Positions 45,601 through 51,752 of a stretch of DNA of 60,189 nt are shown piece by piece. The stretch comes from CAYUVH01 sp964448135 (GTDB lineage Bacteria; Verrucomicrobiota; Verrucomicrobiia; Limisphaerales; UBA8199). Location: NCBI GenBank assembly GCA_964448135.1, contig CAYUVH010000027.1, forward strand, positions 1-60,189, read 5' to 3'. How positions within the stretch are numbered: the stretch's first letter is position 1; every line of letters begins with the position of its first letter. Below the pieces are notes generated by a model that saw only the letters and a list, made by a program, of their open reading frames with translations, had not been told where the DNA came from and did no database searches. Made by a program: the position numbers and the translations under genes.

Positions 45601-46413
45601 CGGTTTGGCGTGGCCAGCAGCGCGCTCGCACTCGATGGCAGCACCGGCTTCGTTTCCGTCAACGATCCGGGGGCCTTGTTGAACTTCGACATCCGATCGA
45701 ACAATTATACGGTGTCTACCTGGGTGCAGTTCAATGCTCCACTGCCCAAGGTTGGCGAACAATGCATCCTGATTGACCGGGGGACTGTCCTGAATCCCCC
45801 TACTTCCTATACTTTGACCTACAGCGAAACCCTCGATGCATTCTTCATCCAAATGTGGGATGGCGGTGCCTTCGTGCAGGTCAACAGCGCCGCGGCTGCC
45901 GTCTATGGGCGCTGGTATCATCTGGCTGCAGTCGTGGCCAACCGGGTCGTCCGTTTGTATGTCAATGGAGTTGATGTTTCGGTTCCGTCATCCAACGGCG
46001 GCATTGCGCCCGGCAATTTTGGCACCACTAAAAATCTGGAGGGCGTTCGTAATTTTGGGCGTTTTGCCGGAGGGGGCTACGGGAGCTATCTGAACGGCAG
46101 CCTGGACGACATCCGTTTTTACAACCGGGCTCTGTCGTCCGGCGAAGTGGCTCACCTCTATGCGCTGGATTCGCAATCCTCGGTCACCCCGCCGCCCGCG
46201 CTCACCGCCAGCCTCGGTGCCGGGCCCAGTTTCAATTTGTCCTTCACCGGCGCTCCCGGCAGCAATTACGTCCTGCAATCCGCAACCAATCTGGCGGCCC
46301 CCGTCCAATGGTCGTCGCTCGTCACCAACACCGCCGGCCCCAACGGCCTCTGGCAGGCCGTGGACACCAACCTCAACAGCGCCCGCAAGTTTTATCGCGT
46401 CACCACGCCCTAA
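42631..46413 (+). CDS. Secreted RCC1/Ig/LamG multidomain surface protein with FYR-type C-terminus
   Basis: The 1260-residue protein has a signal peptide (MNAKYFILASVAGLSLQG). RCC1-like repeats follow (about 26-310), each with VVAWG or VFAWG and IAAG near the end. Four Ig-like domains come next (about 315-650). The first LamG (concanavalin-like) domain is at about 660-860 (GLVAYYPLDGDATDASGNGN). One Ig-like domain precedes a second LamG (GLVAYYPLDGNANDSG onward). The protein ends with NYVLQSATNLAAPVQWSSL and a final RKFYRVTTP. This looks like a carbohydrate-binding or adhesive protein; no catalytic motif was seen. The ATG at 42631 is supported by the signal peptide. Confidence 0.87.
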   Translation: MNAKYFILASVAGLSLQGASTLHAGGTVVAWGQNSYQQTNVPVGLVNIQAIAAGSDTNATSRGFSMALKPDGNISVWGDNNFFEPNVPAPASNIIAIAAGEYHGVALRTDGRVFAWGRNNFFQTNVPNVLASNVVAIAAGASAGDFSLALRSDGTVVGWGNNSFGQTNVSASATNAVALAAGAAHGMALRADGSVVAWGLGGQGQLAIPPNATSIVAIAAGSYHCLALRTNGTVAAWGHNVFGQASVPPTATNVVAIAAGDQHSLALRRDGTLLIWGNTNTYGFFPPAGLSNVVGIASAARHGLAIMGDGSPGITVPLRSQAVYPGSKAVFVVMAAGPGNLTYQWQANGQTISGATGSILVLSNVQPANSGWYQVTVRNSLGSDTASAGLTLLDGRINITQPPATTTSVDANSNATLTVTAVGAVPISYQWWKDGNPILNATNFNYAITNAQATNGGAYFVVVSNSYGAVLSSTDTVSVVYYPPSFITQPLATNVPVGAGFALSAAVTGTTPLSWQWRSNSTPIPGATGTNYVVAAAQISDGAAYDVVVTNRAGLTSSVPVVVNVGYAPVVTQPPLPLTKNAGEAASFNCVVTGTPPLSLQWTLNGYPLAGQTNSSLTLPGVQAGSIGYYALVATNIFGNAVSSNAALNINGFNFSQTAGLVAYYPLDGDATDASGNGNHGTNFGAAGVSDRFGNTNSALGFGGAGDYIQCKSGAYFASRFTITAWLKATAYRTYSRILDFGNGSAVDNTDLAFSEANTGHPYLEAYYGGTRQAWIGTSVSLPLNIWVQVVATCDGSQVAIYTNGVLEASGGAAVDRPAIPTTRNYIGKSNWADQNFAGRFDDIRILNRALSANEVAQLFALEADMPVITQQPMPQTVDAGSTVGFSVVATANHPLTYQWRVNDVPIAGATDSVLTISNAQAANIGFYSVSVSNSFAGVFSTAALLNLTAAPDPTTLGLVAYYPLDGNANDSGTNALSGATNGNAVWTTNRFGVASSALALDGSTGFVSVNDPGALLNFDIRSNNYTVSTWVQFNAPLPKVGEQCILIDRGTVLNPPTSYTLTYSETLDAFFIQMWDGGAFVQVNSAAAAVYGRWYHLAAVVANRVVRLYVNGVDVSVPSSNGGIAPGNFGTTKNLEGVRNFGRFAGGGYGSYLNGSLDDIRFYNRALSSGEVAHLYALDSQSSVTPPPALTASLGAGPSFNLSFTGAPGSNYVLQSATNLAAPVQWSSLVTNTAGPNGLWQAVDTNLNSARKFYRVTTP

Positions 46414-46521
46414 ACGGTTTCGCTACGCCCATTTAGTCTGTTGCAAATCAGGCAGCCCTCGGCTTCCTTGAAGGCCCGTCAGCGGGCCGCTTCACCGGAA
46501 TGTCAGGCATCGCCTTCGCCA

Positions 46522-46830
46522 TCAGTCGCCTCCGGTTATTTTGGAATACAGGGCGCTCGCACTCCACGCTATTAATCCGCCAAGGATTGCGCACCAAATC
46601 CCCATCCCCAGCCAGCCGATCAATGCCGTGCTCCCGTCAGTCCATCCGAACAACTTCTGAGCGGCCGACGTGACCCACTGAACCGGCAGACTGACGGCTC
46701 GCAAGATAGCGAACGACTTTTTGTCTGTGGTGCCGAAAATGGAAGCCAGTCCAATTAGAAATCCAACCGCAGCTCCTTTGAATATCACAGCGCCTCTGGA
46801 AGCCGGGCCGTTGGGACGGGAGTAGACCAT
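46522..46830 (-). CDS. Small membrane protein of unknown function
   Basis: The 102-residue protein has three hydrophobic segments (IFKGAAVGFLIGLASIFG, a middle one, and WLGMGIWCAILGGLIAWSASAL). No family recognised. A sequence GCTTCACCGG then GTCAGGC lies 14-33 bases beyond its stop and resembles one half of an integron attC site. It is the leftmost of five small minus-strand genes that follow each other here. Confidence 0.55.
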   Translation of the reverse strand: MVYSRPNGPASRGAVIFKGAAVGFLIGLASIFGTTDKKSFAILRAVSLPVQWVTSAAQKLFGWTDGSTALIGWLGMGIWCAILGGLIAWSASALYSKITGGD

Positions 46831-46964
46831 GATGGGCGCATAAACCTGACCTGAGGTGGTTGCTGATGGTAGTGTGCTCCGCCGCCGCTCCTCAACTAAT
46901 CAGCAATTGGTTTAAGCCGGACCAATATTGCCCACGCGCTCAAGACGACGCCCACCATCGAAGC

Positions 46965-47648
46965 TTAGGGAGAATGAAGTGATCCGGCTGTTCCGCAGTT
47001 TGTGGCAGCGTGCCGCTCGACTATCAGCCAACGCTGCTTCGTCTCTCCTTCAGGTTCGTACTTGAACGGATGGCGATCCATCTTTGCGTCGGAACTGATC
47101 ATCTGCAAGTCCACTTCAAAGTTGAATACATCGCTGGCACTGAAAACCGCGGCCGACTTGAAGGATTGTTCAAACGTGCTGACACCCTTGTGTTCAGCCC
47201 GGTTGCAAATGGCGACGGCGATCCAACTGACAGTTGGAAAAGCAGCCCGCCCGCGGCCCCGGACTTGGAGGAGCGCGGATTCAAGCCATTCAGGCTCATT
47301 GGTTGCATCATAATGATTCTCGCTCACGTCGTAGGAGCACAGCAAATAGCCAGGGTAACGAACATCCTTTTCGTAAAAGCTAAATGCCAGGGGGCGAGGC
47401 AGACCGGGTCCGCACACGAAGTTCGGCAAGGCTGGTTCGTTCGTAGTATCGTCACGGAGTTTCGCCTCGCGAACCTTGGCGAGGTTGGCACGGTTCAAGG
47501 CGGCTGCTCGCTCCTCCGCGTTGAGCTGGCTATTGCCTTTCTCCGCTTCGGGAGTGGACTGCGGCATCACTCCCCGCCTGTCTTTGCAGCCAGCCAGGAG
47601 GCAGAGGCAGCTGAGCAGGAGAGTGCCCGAAGTATGAGTTTGGAACAC
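46965..47648 (-). CDS. Small lipoprotein of unknown function
   Basis: The 227-residue protein starts with MFQTHTSGTLLLSCLCLLAGC and has its lipobox Cys at about 21. The mature part is polar and contains RYPGYLLCSYDVSENHYDAT. No family recognised. The DNA appears less GC-rich than its neighbours by eye. Start ATG 47648 fits the signal peptide. Confidence 0.6.
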   Translation of the reverse strand: MFQTHTSGTLLLSCLCLLAGCKDRRGVMPQSTPEAEKGNSQLNAEERAAALNRANLAKVREAKLRDDTTNEPALPNFVCGPGLPRPLAFSFYEKDVRYPGYLLCSYDVSENHYDATNEPEWLESALLQVRGRGRAAFPTVSWIAVAICNRAEHKGVSTFEQSFKSAAVFSASDVFNFEVDLQMISSDAKMDRHPFKYEPEGETKQRWLIVERHAATNCGTAGSLHSP

Positions 47649-47766
47649 GTCTGTGCACGCGTGTCAGCGAATCGCAGGCACCAGAATTGTTTCTTCACAA
47701 TGAATGATTTTGAACGGTGGCAGCTGCACGAGCCTCTACTCAGCAATTGGAAAAGGTGTTCATTGT

Positions 47767-48087
47767 TCACAGCGAATCATGCATGTGTGTAAGCCCGTAC
47801 TCCCAGAGCCAATATAGGACTATTATCACAAAAGCCAATCCTGCGATCAGCAACAGGACCGGCCCAAAGCTATTTGTGGGCCGCAAAGCGCGCGGAAGAA
47901 TGGCCTCACTGAGTAGGTCCGGTTTTGGGAGCTCCTGATGCTCAAACGCCTGGCCGCAGACATGACACTGGGGATCTTGTTCGCACTCCAGATGCGCATA
48001 AGCACCGCATCCCGGGCAGAACTTTCCTTCGCTGGAAAGTATGATCCCCTGACCACAAGCTCTGCATTTGCTTCCTGCAATCTGCAT
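47767..48087 (-). CDS. Zinc-ribbon/RING-like membrane protein
   Basis: The 106-residue protein begins MQIAGSKCRACGQ, then has CPGCGAYAHLECEQ and CHVCGQ, in all eight Cys plus His that could bind two zinc ions in a RING-like or double-ribbon layout. A single C-terminal membrane helix follows (GPVLLLIAGLAFVIIVLYWL). This tail-anchored layout fits a sensor or adaptor; function unknown. I start at ATG 48087, because the frame upstream runs into the next gene. Confidence 0.6.
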   Translation of the reverse strand: MQIAGSKCRACGQGIILSSEGKFCPGCGAYAHLECEQDPQCHVCGQAFEHQELPKPDLLSEAILPRALRPTNSFGPVLLLIAGLAFVIIVLYWLWEYGLTHMHDSL

Positions 48088-48221
48088 AAGGCAATTTTGA
48101 ACCTCGGTGGCTTCATTGTGATGTGCCAGCCTTTCGGTAACCTGCACCGACCCTGCTCGCAAACCGACCCGCAATTGGTTACCTGGCAACCACCCCTTTG
48201 GTCCCGACGTGCCCTTGCAAG

Positions 48222-48518
48222 TCAGAGTCCCAAAACCGGTAGCAGGATCACAATTCCGACCGCCGCCGAAAGCAAGAGCAGCGGCCCGACGCCGATCGCT
48301 ACGTCGACCATGGGCCACGTCTTCCACCGCGACCGTGTTATGAGGGCGGAAATGAGCGCGAGCAGAAAGGAAGCCGGAAAGAAGATGAATGCGAGTCCCA
48401 TTCCCGCGCTCATCTTCTGATCTCCTGGCCCGCTCACAGTAACGACGTCCACAATACCAATGCTAACAGGCAGGAGGCTCAGGATCGGCAGAACACCGCG
48501 TTTAAGTGACATTCTCAT
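48222..48518 (-). CDS. Small membrane protein of unknown function
   Basis: The 98-residue protein has three to four hydrophobic helices (VLPILSLLPVSIGIVDVV, MGLAFIFFPASFLLALISAL, VAIGVGPLLLLSAAVGIVIL). No family recognised. ATG 48518 and 48512 are both possible. Downstream, the inverted repeat GGTAACC (48136-48142) and GGTTACC (48177-48183) surrounds a 34-base middle part. Confidence 0.55.
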   Translation of the reverse strand: MRMSLKRGVLPILSLLPVSIGIVDVVTVSGPGDQKMSAGMGLAFIFFPASFLLALISALITRSRWKTWPMVDVAIGVGPLLLLSAAVGIVILLPVLGL

Positions 48519-48579
48519 ATTCCAGCCCAACGCGGAGGTGAGCGATGGTGGTGGGCGAAGGGCCCCCGGCTCCAGAAAC

Positions 48580-48620
48580 AGCTAACGCCCGACGCCATTC
48601 GCTTCACCGGAGAGTTAGAC
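48580..48620 (-). repeat. attC-like inverted element
   Basis: Read on the minus strand it begins GTCTAAC, runs through TCTCCGGTGAAGCG and ends GTTAGCT, matching the RYYYAAC and GTTRRRY ends of integron attC sites except at one base. It is about 41 bases, shorter than most attC sites. It lies 13 bases after the stop of the gene at 48633-49655. A second copy of its GCTTCACCGG block is at 46489-46498 (see findings). Confidence 0.4.
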
Positions 48621-48632
48621 GAGCGACTCTGC

Positions 48633-49655
48633 TTACCATTTTGGGCTGGGCGCATCATCCGGCTTCATCGCTTTCAATTTCCTGATATATCCGGCACGGT
48701 CAGTTTCCTGGTAACTAAATGCCCTGTCGGAAAACCATAATCCCGGAATCAACCTCAGGTTGCCCGAGAAGCCATTCGTGTGGTTGTTTACGAACTGCTC
48801 CGAGTAAGCAACGACAACGAGAGAATCGATTTCGCCATTCAAGCTGAGAGCCACCGCATCCTCGCTGGCGTCAATATGAAGCGGCTGCAAAGCAAGAATC
48901 GCCGCAGGAACTCCTGGTCCTTTGGGATAAACTGCCTCGCATGCACTCGCCTGCGAATGGGTGGACGAGTGCCGGCTGGCCATAATCTCCCTGCAAGCGG
49001 CCAGGAGAGCAGCGTGGTCAGTTCGATATAGCAACTGAACTCGTTTGTGATTCGCTTGCCCGGCACTTTTCCATCCTGCGACTGCAGGAAGCAGAAAGAA
49101 AACAGCTACAGGCAATCCCCATATGAACCACCTCACTGACTGCCAGGCACCGCGCCTGCCCAGCAGATAGTACGCAAGATAAGTAGCCAGGTACGTCACT
49201 GGATAAAACCAAATAAAGTATGCAACCGTATAACGGGCCACCTCGTCATTTCGGTTTTGCATTGGGGAATCAAAGATGAAGATCGCTCCAAAGGCCGCAA
49301 ATGGCCAGAGGACAAGCCCCAAGCCGAAGAGCCAGGCCAAGGCCTTGCCCGCTCGCGTCCAAATGCGCGAGCCGACAGTTGTCATGGGCGCGATGGTGGG
49401 GGCAAGCGCCCGCTGTGCCGCTTCTGGCGAGGCGAATGAACGTGCTCCGTGGCGCCTGAGAAACTCAACGCAGTCGCGCCACAGCACGCCATCTTGAATC
49501 AGAAGCGCGGAAAGGTTTCCCTCGCTGGTCCAACGGCCGATTACCGGCGGGTTGCCCACGAGGAGCAGATCTTTCCAAGAACCGCCTCGCTCCTGCAACG
49601 TCTCAATGACGTGTTGGTCGTCCATGCCCCAGTAACCCTCACTGTACTTTCGCAT
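48633..49655 (-). CDS. Membrane protein of unknown function, N-terminal GYF_2-like segment
   Basis: The 340-residue protein has an N-terminal soluble part (IETLQERGGSWKDLLLVGNP), which weakly resembles small GYF-type or DUF4339-type modules, then hydrophobic segments (ALAWLFGLGLVLWPFAAFGAIF, then TVAYFIWFYPVTYLATYL, then a third), and a soluble C-terminal domain. No function is evident. Start ATG 49655 is chosen; ATG 49625 (MDDQH) is possible. It is the rightmost of the five small minus-strand genes before the tRNA. Confidence 0.6.
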   Translation of the reverse strand: MRKYSEGYWGMDDQHVIETLQERGGSWKDLLLVGNPPVIGRWTSEGNLSALLIQDGVLWRDCVEFLRRHGARSFASPEAAQRALAPTIAPMTTVGSRIWTRAGKALAWLFGLGLVLWPFAAFGAIFIFDSPMQNRNDEVARYTVAYFIWFYPVTYLATYLAYYLLGRRGAWQSVRWFIWGLPVAVFFLLPAVAGWKSAGQANHKRVQLLYRTDHAALLAACREIMASRHSSTHSQASACEAVYPKGPGVPAAILALQPLHIDASEDAVALSLNGEIDSLVVVAYSEQFVNNHTNGFSGNLRLIPGLWFSDRAFSYQETDRAGYIRKLKAMKPDDAPSPKW

Positions 49656-49796
49656 GCTTGGATGTACTAGCCCGTTTTTGTCAAATTCAGGGTGCCGGTT
49701 GTGCTGAGCTTTCCGCTGTTTGCACCCGTGACGGTGCTCACCGATGCGGCGCGTGGAATACGCATGGCCGTTACGGTCCTGTTCCAACCGCCGCAT

Positions 49797-49862
49797 CTAA
49801 TCGGTGGTTGAACCGATATAATGCCGTCCGGATGAACCTCGCAGGATGTAACCCCAAACCAT
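49797..49862 (-). pseudogene. GIY-YIG nuclease remnant beside a tRNA
   Basis: Eight bases after the tRNA 3' end an ATG opens a 21-codon frame with WGYILRGSSGRHYIGSTTD, the GIY-YIG motif of small single-domain nucleases, and then a TAG stop. Complete genes of this kind are about 80-100 codons. The rest of the domain is missing, so this is a truncated copy. Confidence 0.7.
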
Positions 49863-49870
49863 GGTGAAGC

Positions 49871-49946
49871 TGGTGGGCCCAGCAGGATTTGAACCTGCGA
49901 CCAAGCGATTATGAGTCGCCTGCTCTAACCGCTGAGCTATGGGCCC
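49871..49946 (-). tRNA. tRNA-Ile2 (anticodon CAT, lysidine type)
   Basis: A full cloverleaf is visible: acceptor arm GGGCCCA paired with TGGGCCC, D-arm TAGCTCAGCGGTTAGAGC, anticodon arm GGCGA-CTCATAA-TCGCT and T-arm GCAGGTTCAAATCCTGC. The CCA end is encoded. The anticodon is CAT. The anticodon arm and variable region match those of tRNA-Ile2, in which TilS turns C34 into lysidine so that it reads AUA. Elongator Met cannot be fully excluded without modelling. Confidence 0.93.
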
Positions 49947-50043
49947 ATCGAACTGAGCACATGGAAGCCGATGGCCCCCACATTTGCAAGCGTGCCTGTC
50001 TTTGCGGGCTGGCTCTGGGCGCGTCTTGAGTCTGCCCCGGAGC

Positions 50044-50061
50044 GCGGACATTCCTGTCCGC
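50044..50061. repeat. Short palindromic element (REP-like)
   Basis: Arms GCGGACA and TGTCCGC with a four-base loop TTCC, in a 243-bp intergenic stretch between tRNA-Ile2 and the Old Yellow Enzyme gene. No T-tract follows, so it is not a terminator. It seems to be of the dispersed palindrome type, but no second copy is in this window. Confidence 0.5.
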
Positions 50062-50189
50062 AGCAACGTCCGAAAGCCGGGTAATCCTTCAGCCAGCTGC
50101 AATCCCCGTCGCCGTTTACGGGCATTTCGGCGGCAGTGTCAGGATGCACTCGCTGACTATGGCGAGTCGACGCTTAAGGCCGACGTGCT

Positions 50190-51251
50190 TCAGGCGGCTG
50201 CTTGCATGGCGGGATAATCAGTGTATCCCTTGGCGCTCGGTGCGTAGAAGGTTGTGGGATCAGGTGCGTTAAGCGCGGCCTGCTTGCGGAAGCGCTCCGG
50301 CAGGTCGGGGTTCGAGAGGAAGGGCACACCGAACGCGACCGCATCCGCTTCGCCTGCCGCCAGGACTTGCGTGGCGGTTTCGTAATTAAACTTTTCGTTG
50401 GCGATGTATTGTCCGCCGAAGGCCGCTTTGAGTTGGGGGCCGATCCTTTTTTCGCCGAGATGCTCGCGGGCGCAGAGGAAGGCGATCTTTCGTTTTCCCA
50501 ATTCGCGGGCCAGATATCCGAACGTGGCCAGGGGATTGGAATCGCCCATGTCATGCGCGTCGCCGCGGGGCGCGATATGCATCCCGACGCGATCGTTGCC
50601 CCAGACGGAGATCACGGCGTCGGTCACTTCCAGCATGAGCCGCGCACGATTCTCGATGGGCCCACCGTAGGCGTCGGTGCGATGATTGGTTTTGTCCTGC
50701 AGAAATTGGTCGAGGAGATAGCCATTGGCTCCGTGAATTTCGACGCCGTCGAAGCCAGCCCGCCGCGCATTTTCCGCGCCCTGGCGGTAAGCTTCGATGA
50801 TGCCGGGAATCTCGTTCAACTCCAATGCCCGCGGGGTGACGAACGATTTCAAGGGACGCACCAGGCTTACGTGGCCCGCCGGCGCGATCGCGCTGGGAGC
50901 GACCGGCAATGCGCCGTTGAGGTACATCGGGTCGGACATGCGGCCGACGTGCCACAATTGGAGCAGCATCCGTCCGCCCGCCTTGTGCACGGCTTCCGTC
51001 ACCAGCTTCCAGCCCTGAACTTGTTCGGACGACCAGATGCCGGGAGTGTCGGGGTAGCCCACGCCCATGGGTGTGACCGAGGTGGCTTCGGAAATGATCA
51101 GCCCGGCTGACGCGCGTTGTTTGTAGTATTCCGCCATCAGCGCGTTCGGGACGCGTTCCGCGCCGGCGCGGCAGCGCGTGAGCGGGGCCATGAAAATACG
51201 GTTGGGCAGTTCCAGAGCCCCGATGCGGACAGGATCAAAGAGTGTCGTCAT
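50190..51251 (-). CDS. nemA: Old Yellow Enzyme / N-ethylmaleimide reductase family
   Basis: The 353-residue FMN flavoprotein reduces activated double bonds and nitro compounds with NAD(P)H. It begins TTLFDPVRIGALELPNRIFM and has GMGYPD-type substrate region VGYPDTPGIW, LLQLWHVGRMSD, VEIHGANGYLLDQFLQ and YGGPIENRARLMLE, and ends with AFGVPFLSNPDLPERFR, all typical of NemA/OPR-like enzymes. ATG 51251 is the usual start; the frame upstream to 51449 has no support. The gene diverges from the amidohydrolase gene over a 501-bp intergenic region with a palindrome that could be an operator. Confidence 0.9.
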   Translation of the reverse strand: MTTLFDPVRIGALELPNRIFMAPLTRCRAGAERVPNALMAEYYKQRASAGLIISEATSVTPMGVGYPDTPGIWSSEQVQGWKLVTEAVHKAGGRMLLQLWHVGRMSDPMYLNGALPVAPSAIAPAGHVSLVRPLKSFVTPRALELNEIPGIIEAYRQGAENARRAGFDGVEIHGANGYLLDQFLQDKTNHRTDAYGGPIENRARLMLEVTDAVISVWGNDRVGMHIAPRGDAHDMGDSNPLATFGYLARELGKRKIAFLCAREHLGEKRIGPQLKAAFGGQYIANEKFNYETATQVLAAGEADAVAFGVPFLSNPDLPERFRKQAALNAPDPTTFYAPSAKGYTDYPAMQAAA

Positions 51252-51442
51252 TTCGTTGCTTTCAAGTCGTCGGATCGATGCATTATTCCCCGGGGGTTGC
51301 CGTTCGATGCGGGCGGAATCTAGCGCGAGCGTCAACGGGTTGCAACCGCGGGCAAATTTTGCTTCCCGGACGAACACTGCTAAAACCCCCGCAAAAATTG
51401 CCTCGTACGCACTTATTTCACTCATTTCTGTCACGGGAGAAA

Positions 51443-51457
51443 CTCCCACCGTGGGAG
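51443..51457. promoter_or_regulatory. Possible operator palindrome
   Basis: CTCCCAC and GTGGGAG flank one C, a perfect 15-bp palindrome. It lies 192 bases upstream of the Old Yellow Enzyme start and about 300 upstream of the divergent amidohydrolase start. TetR or MarR-type repressors often control nemA-like genes; that link is inference. Confidence 0.35.
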
Positions 51458-51695
51458 ATTATTTGTCCCCTCCCCATGCTACCATTGCCGCGATGAGTAC
51501 GGTCAGATCGCTAAACAGGGCAAAGTCGAAGCCCCAGACCCGGCGCCCCGGCGATCGGTCGAATCCCCCAGCGAGACGCGCCAAACGCAATTGAACAAAT
51601 TAAAAAAATTAAACAAATTACCTCCTCACACCATTCTCCTTCGGCCCTCGCCACCGGGGCTGTCCTGCGTCCGCCACGGCAATAACTGGCGTGAC

Positions 51696-51713
51696 ACTGG
51701 GAACGCTCCCAGT
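51696..51713. repeat. Short palindromic element (REP-like)
   Basis: Arms ACTGGGA and TCCCAGT with loop ACGC, 40 bases upstream of the amidohydrolase ATG. It could be a leader hairpin or a dispersed palindrome. Confidence 0.45.
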
Positions 51714-51752
51714 TACAAGGAACTCCGGCCGAATGATCCGACACCCAATTCA

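Noticed and set aside
49871..49946. Direct repeat of the tRNA 3' end that would mark the far end of an island
   Set aside because: No second copy of the tRNA 3' sequence was found in 46.4-49.9 kb, so an integrase-type island with att sites is not supported.
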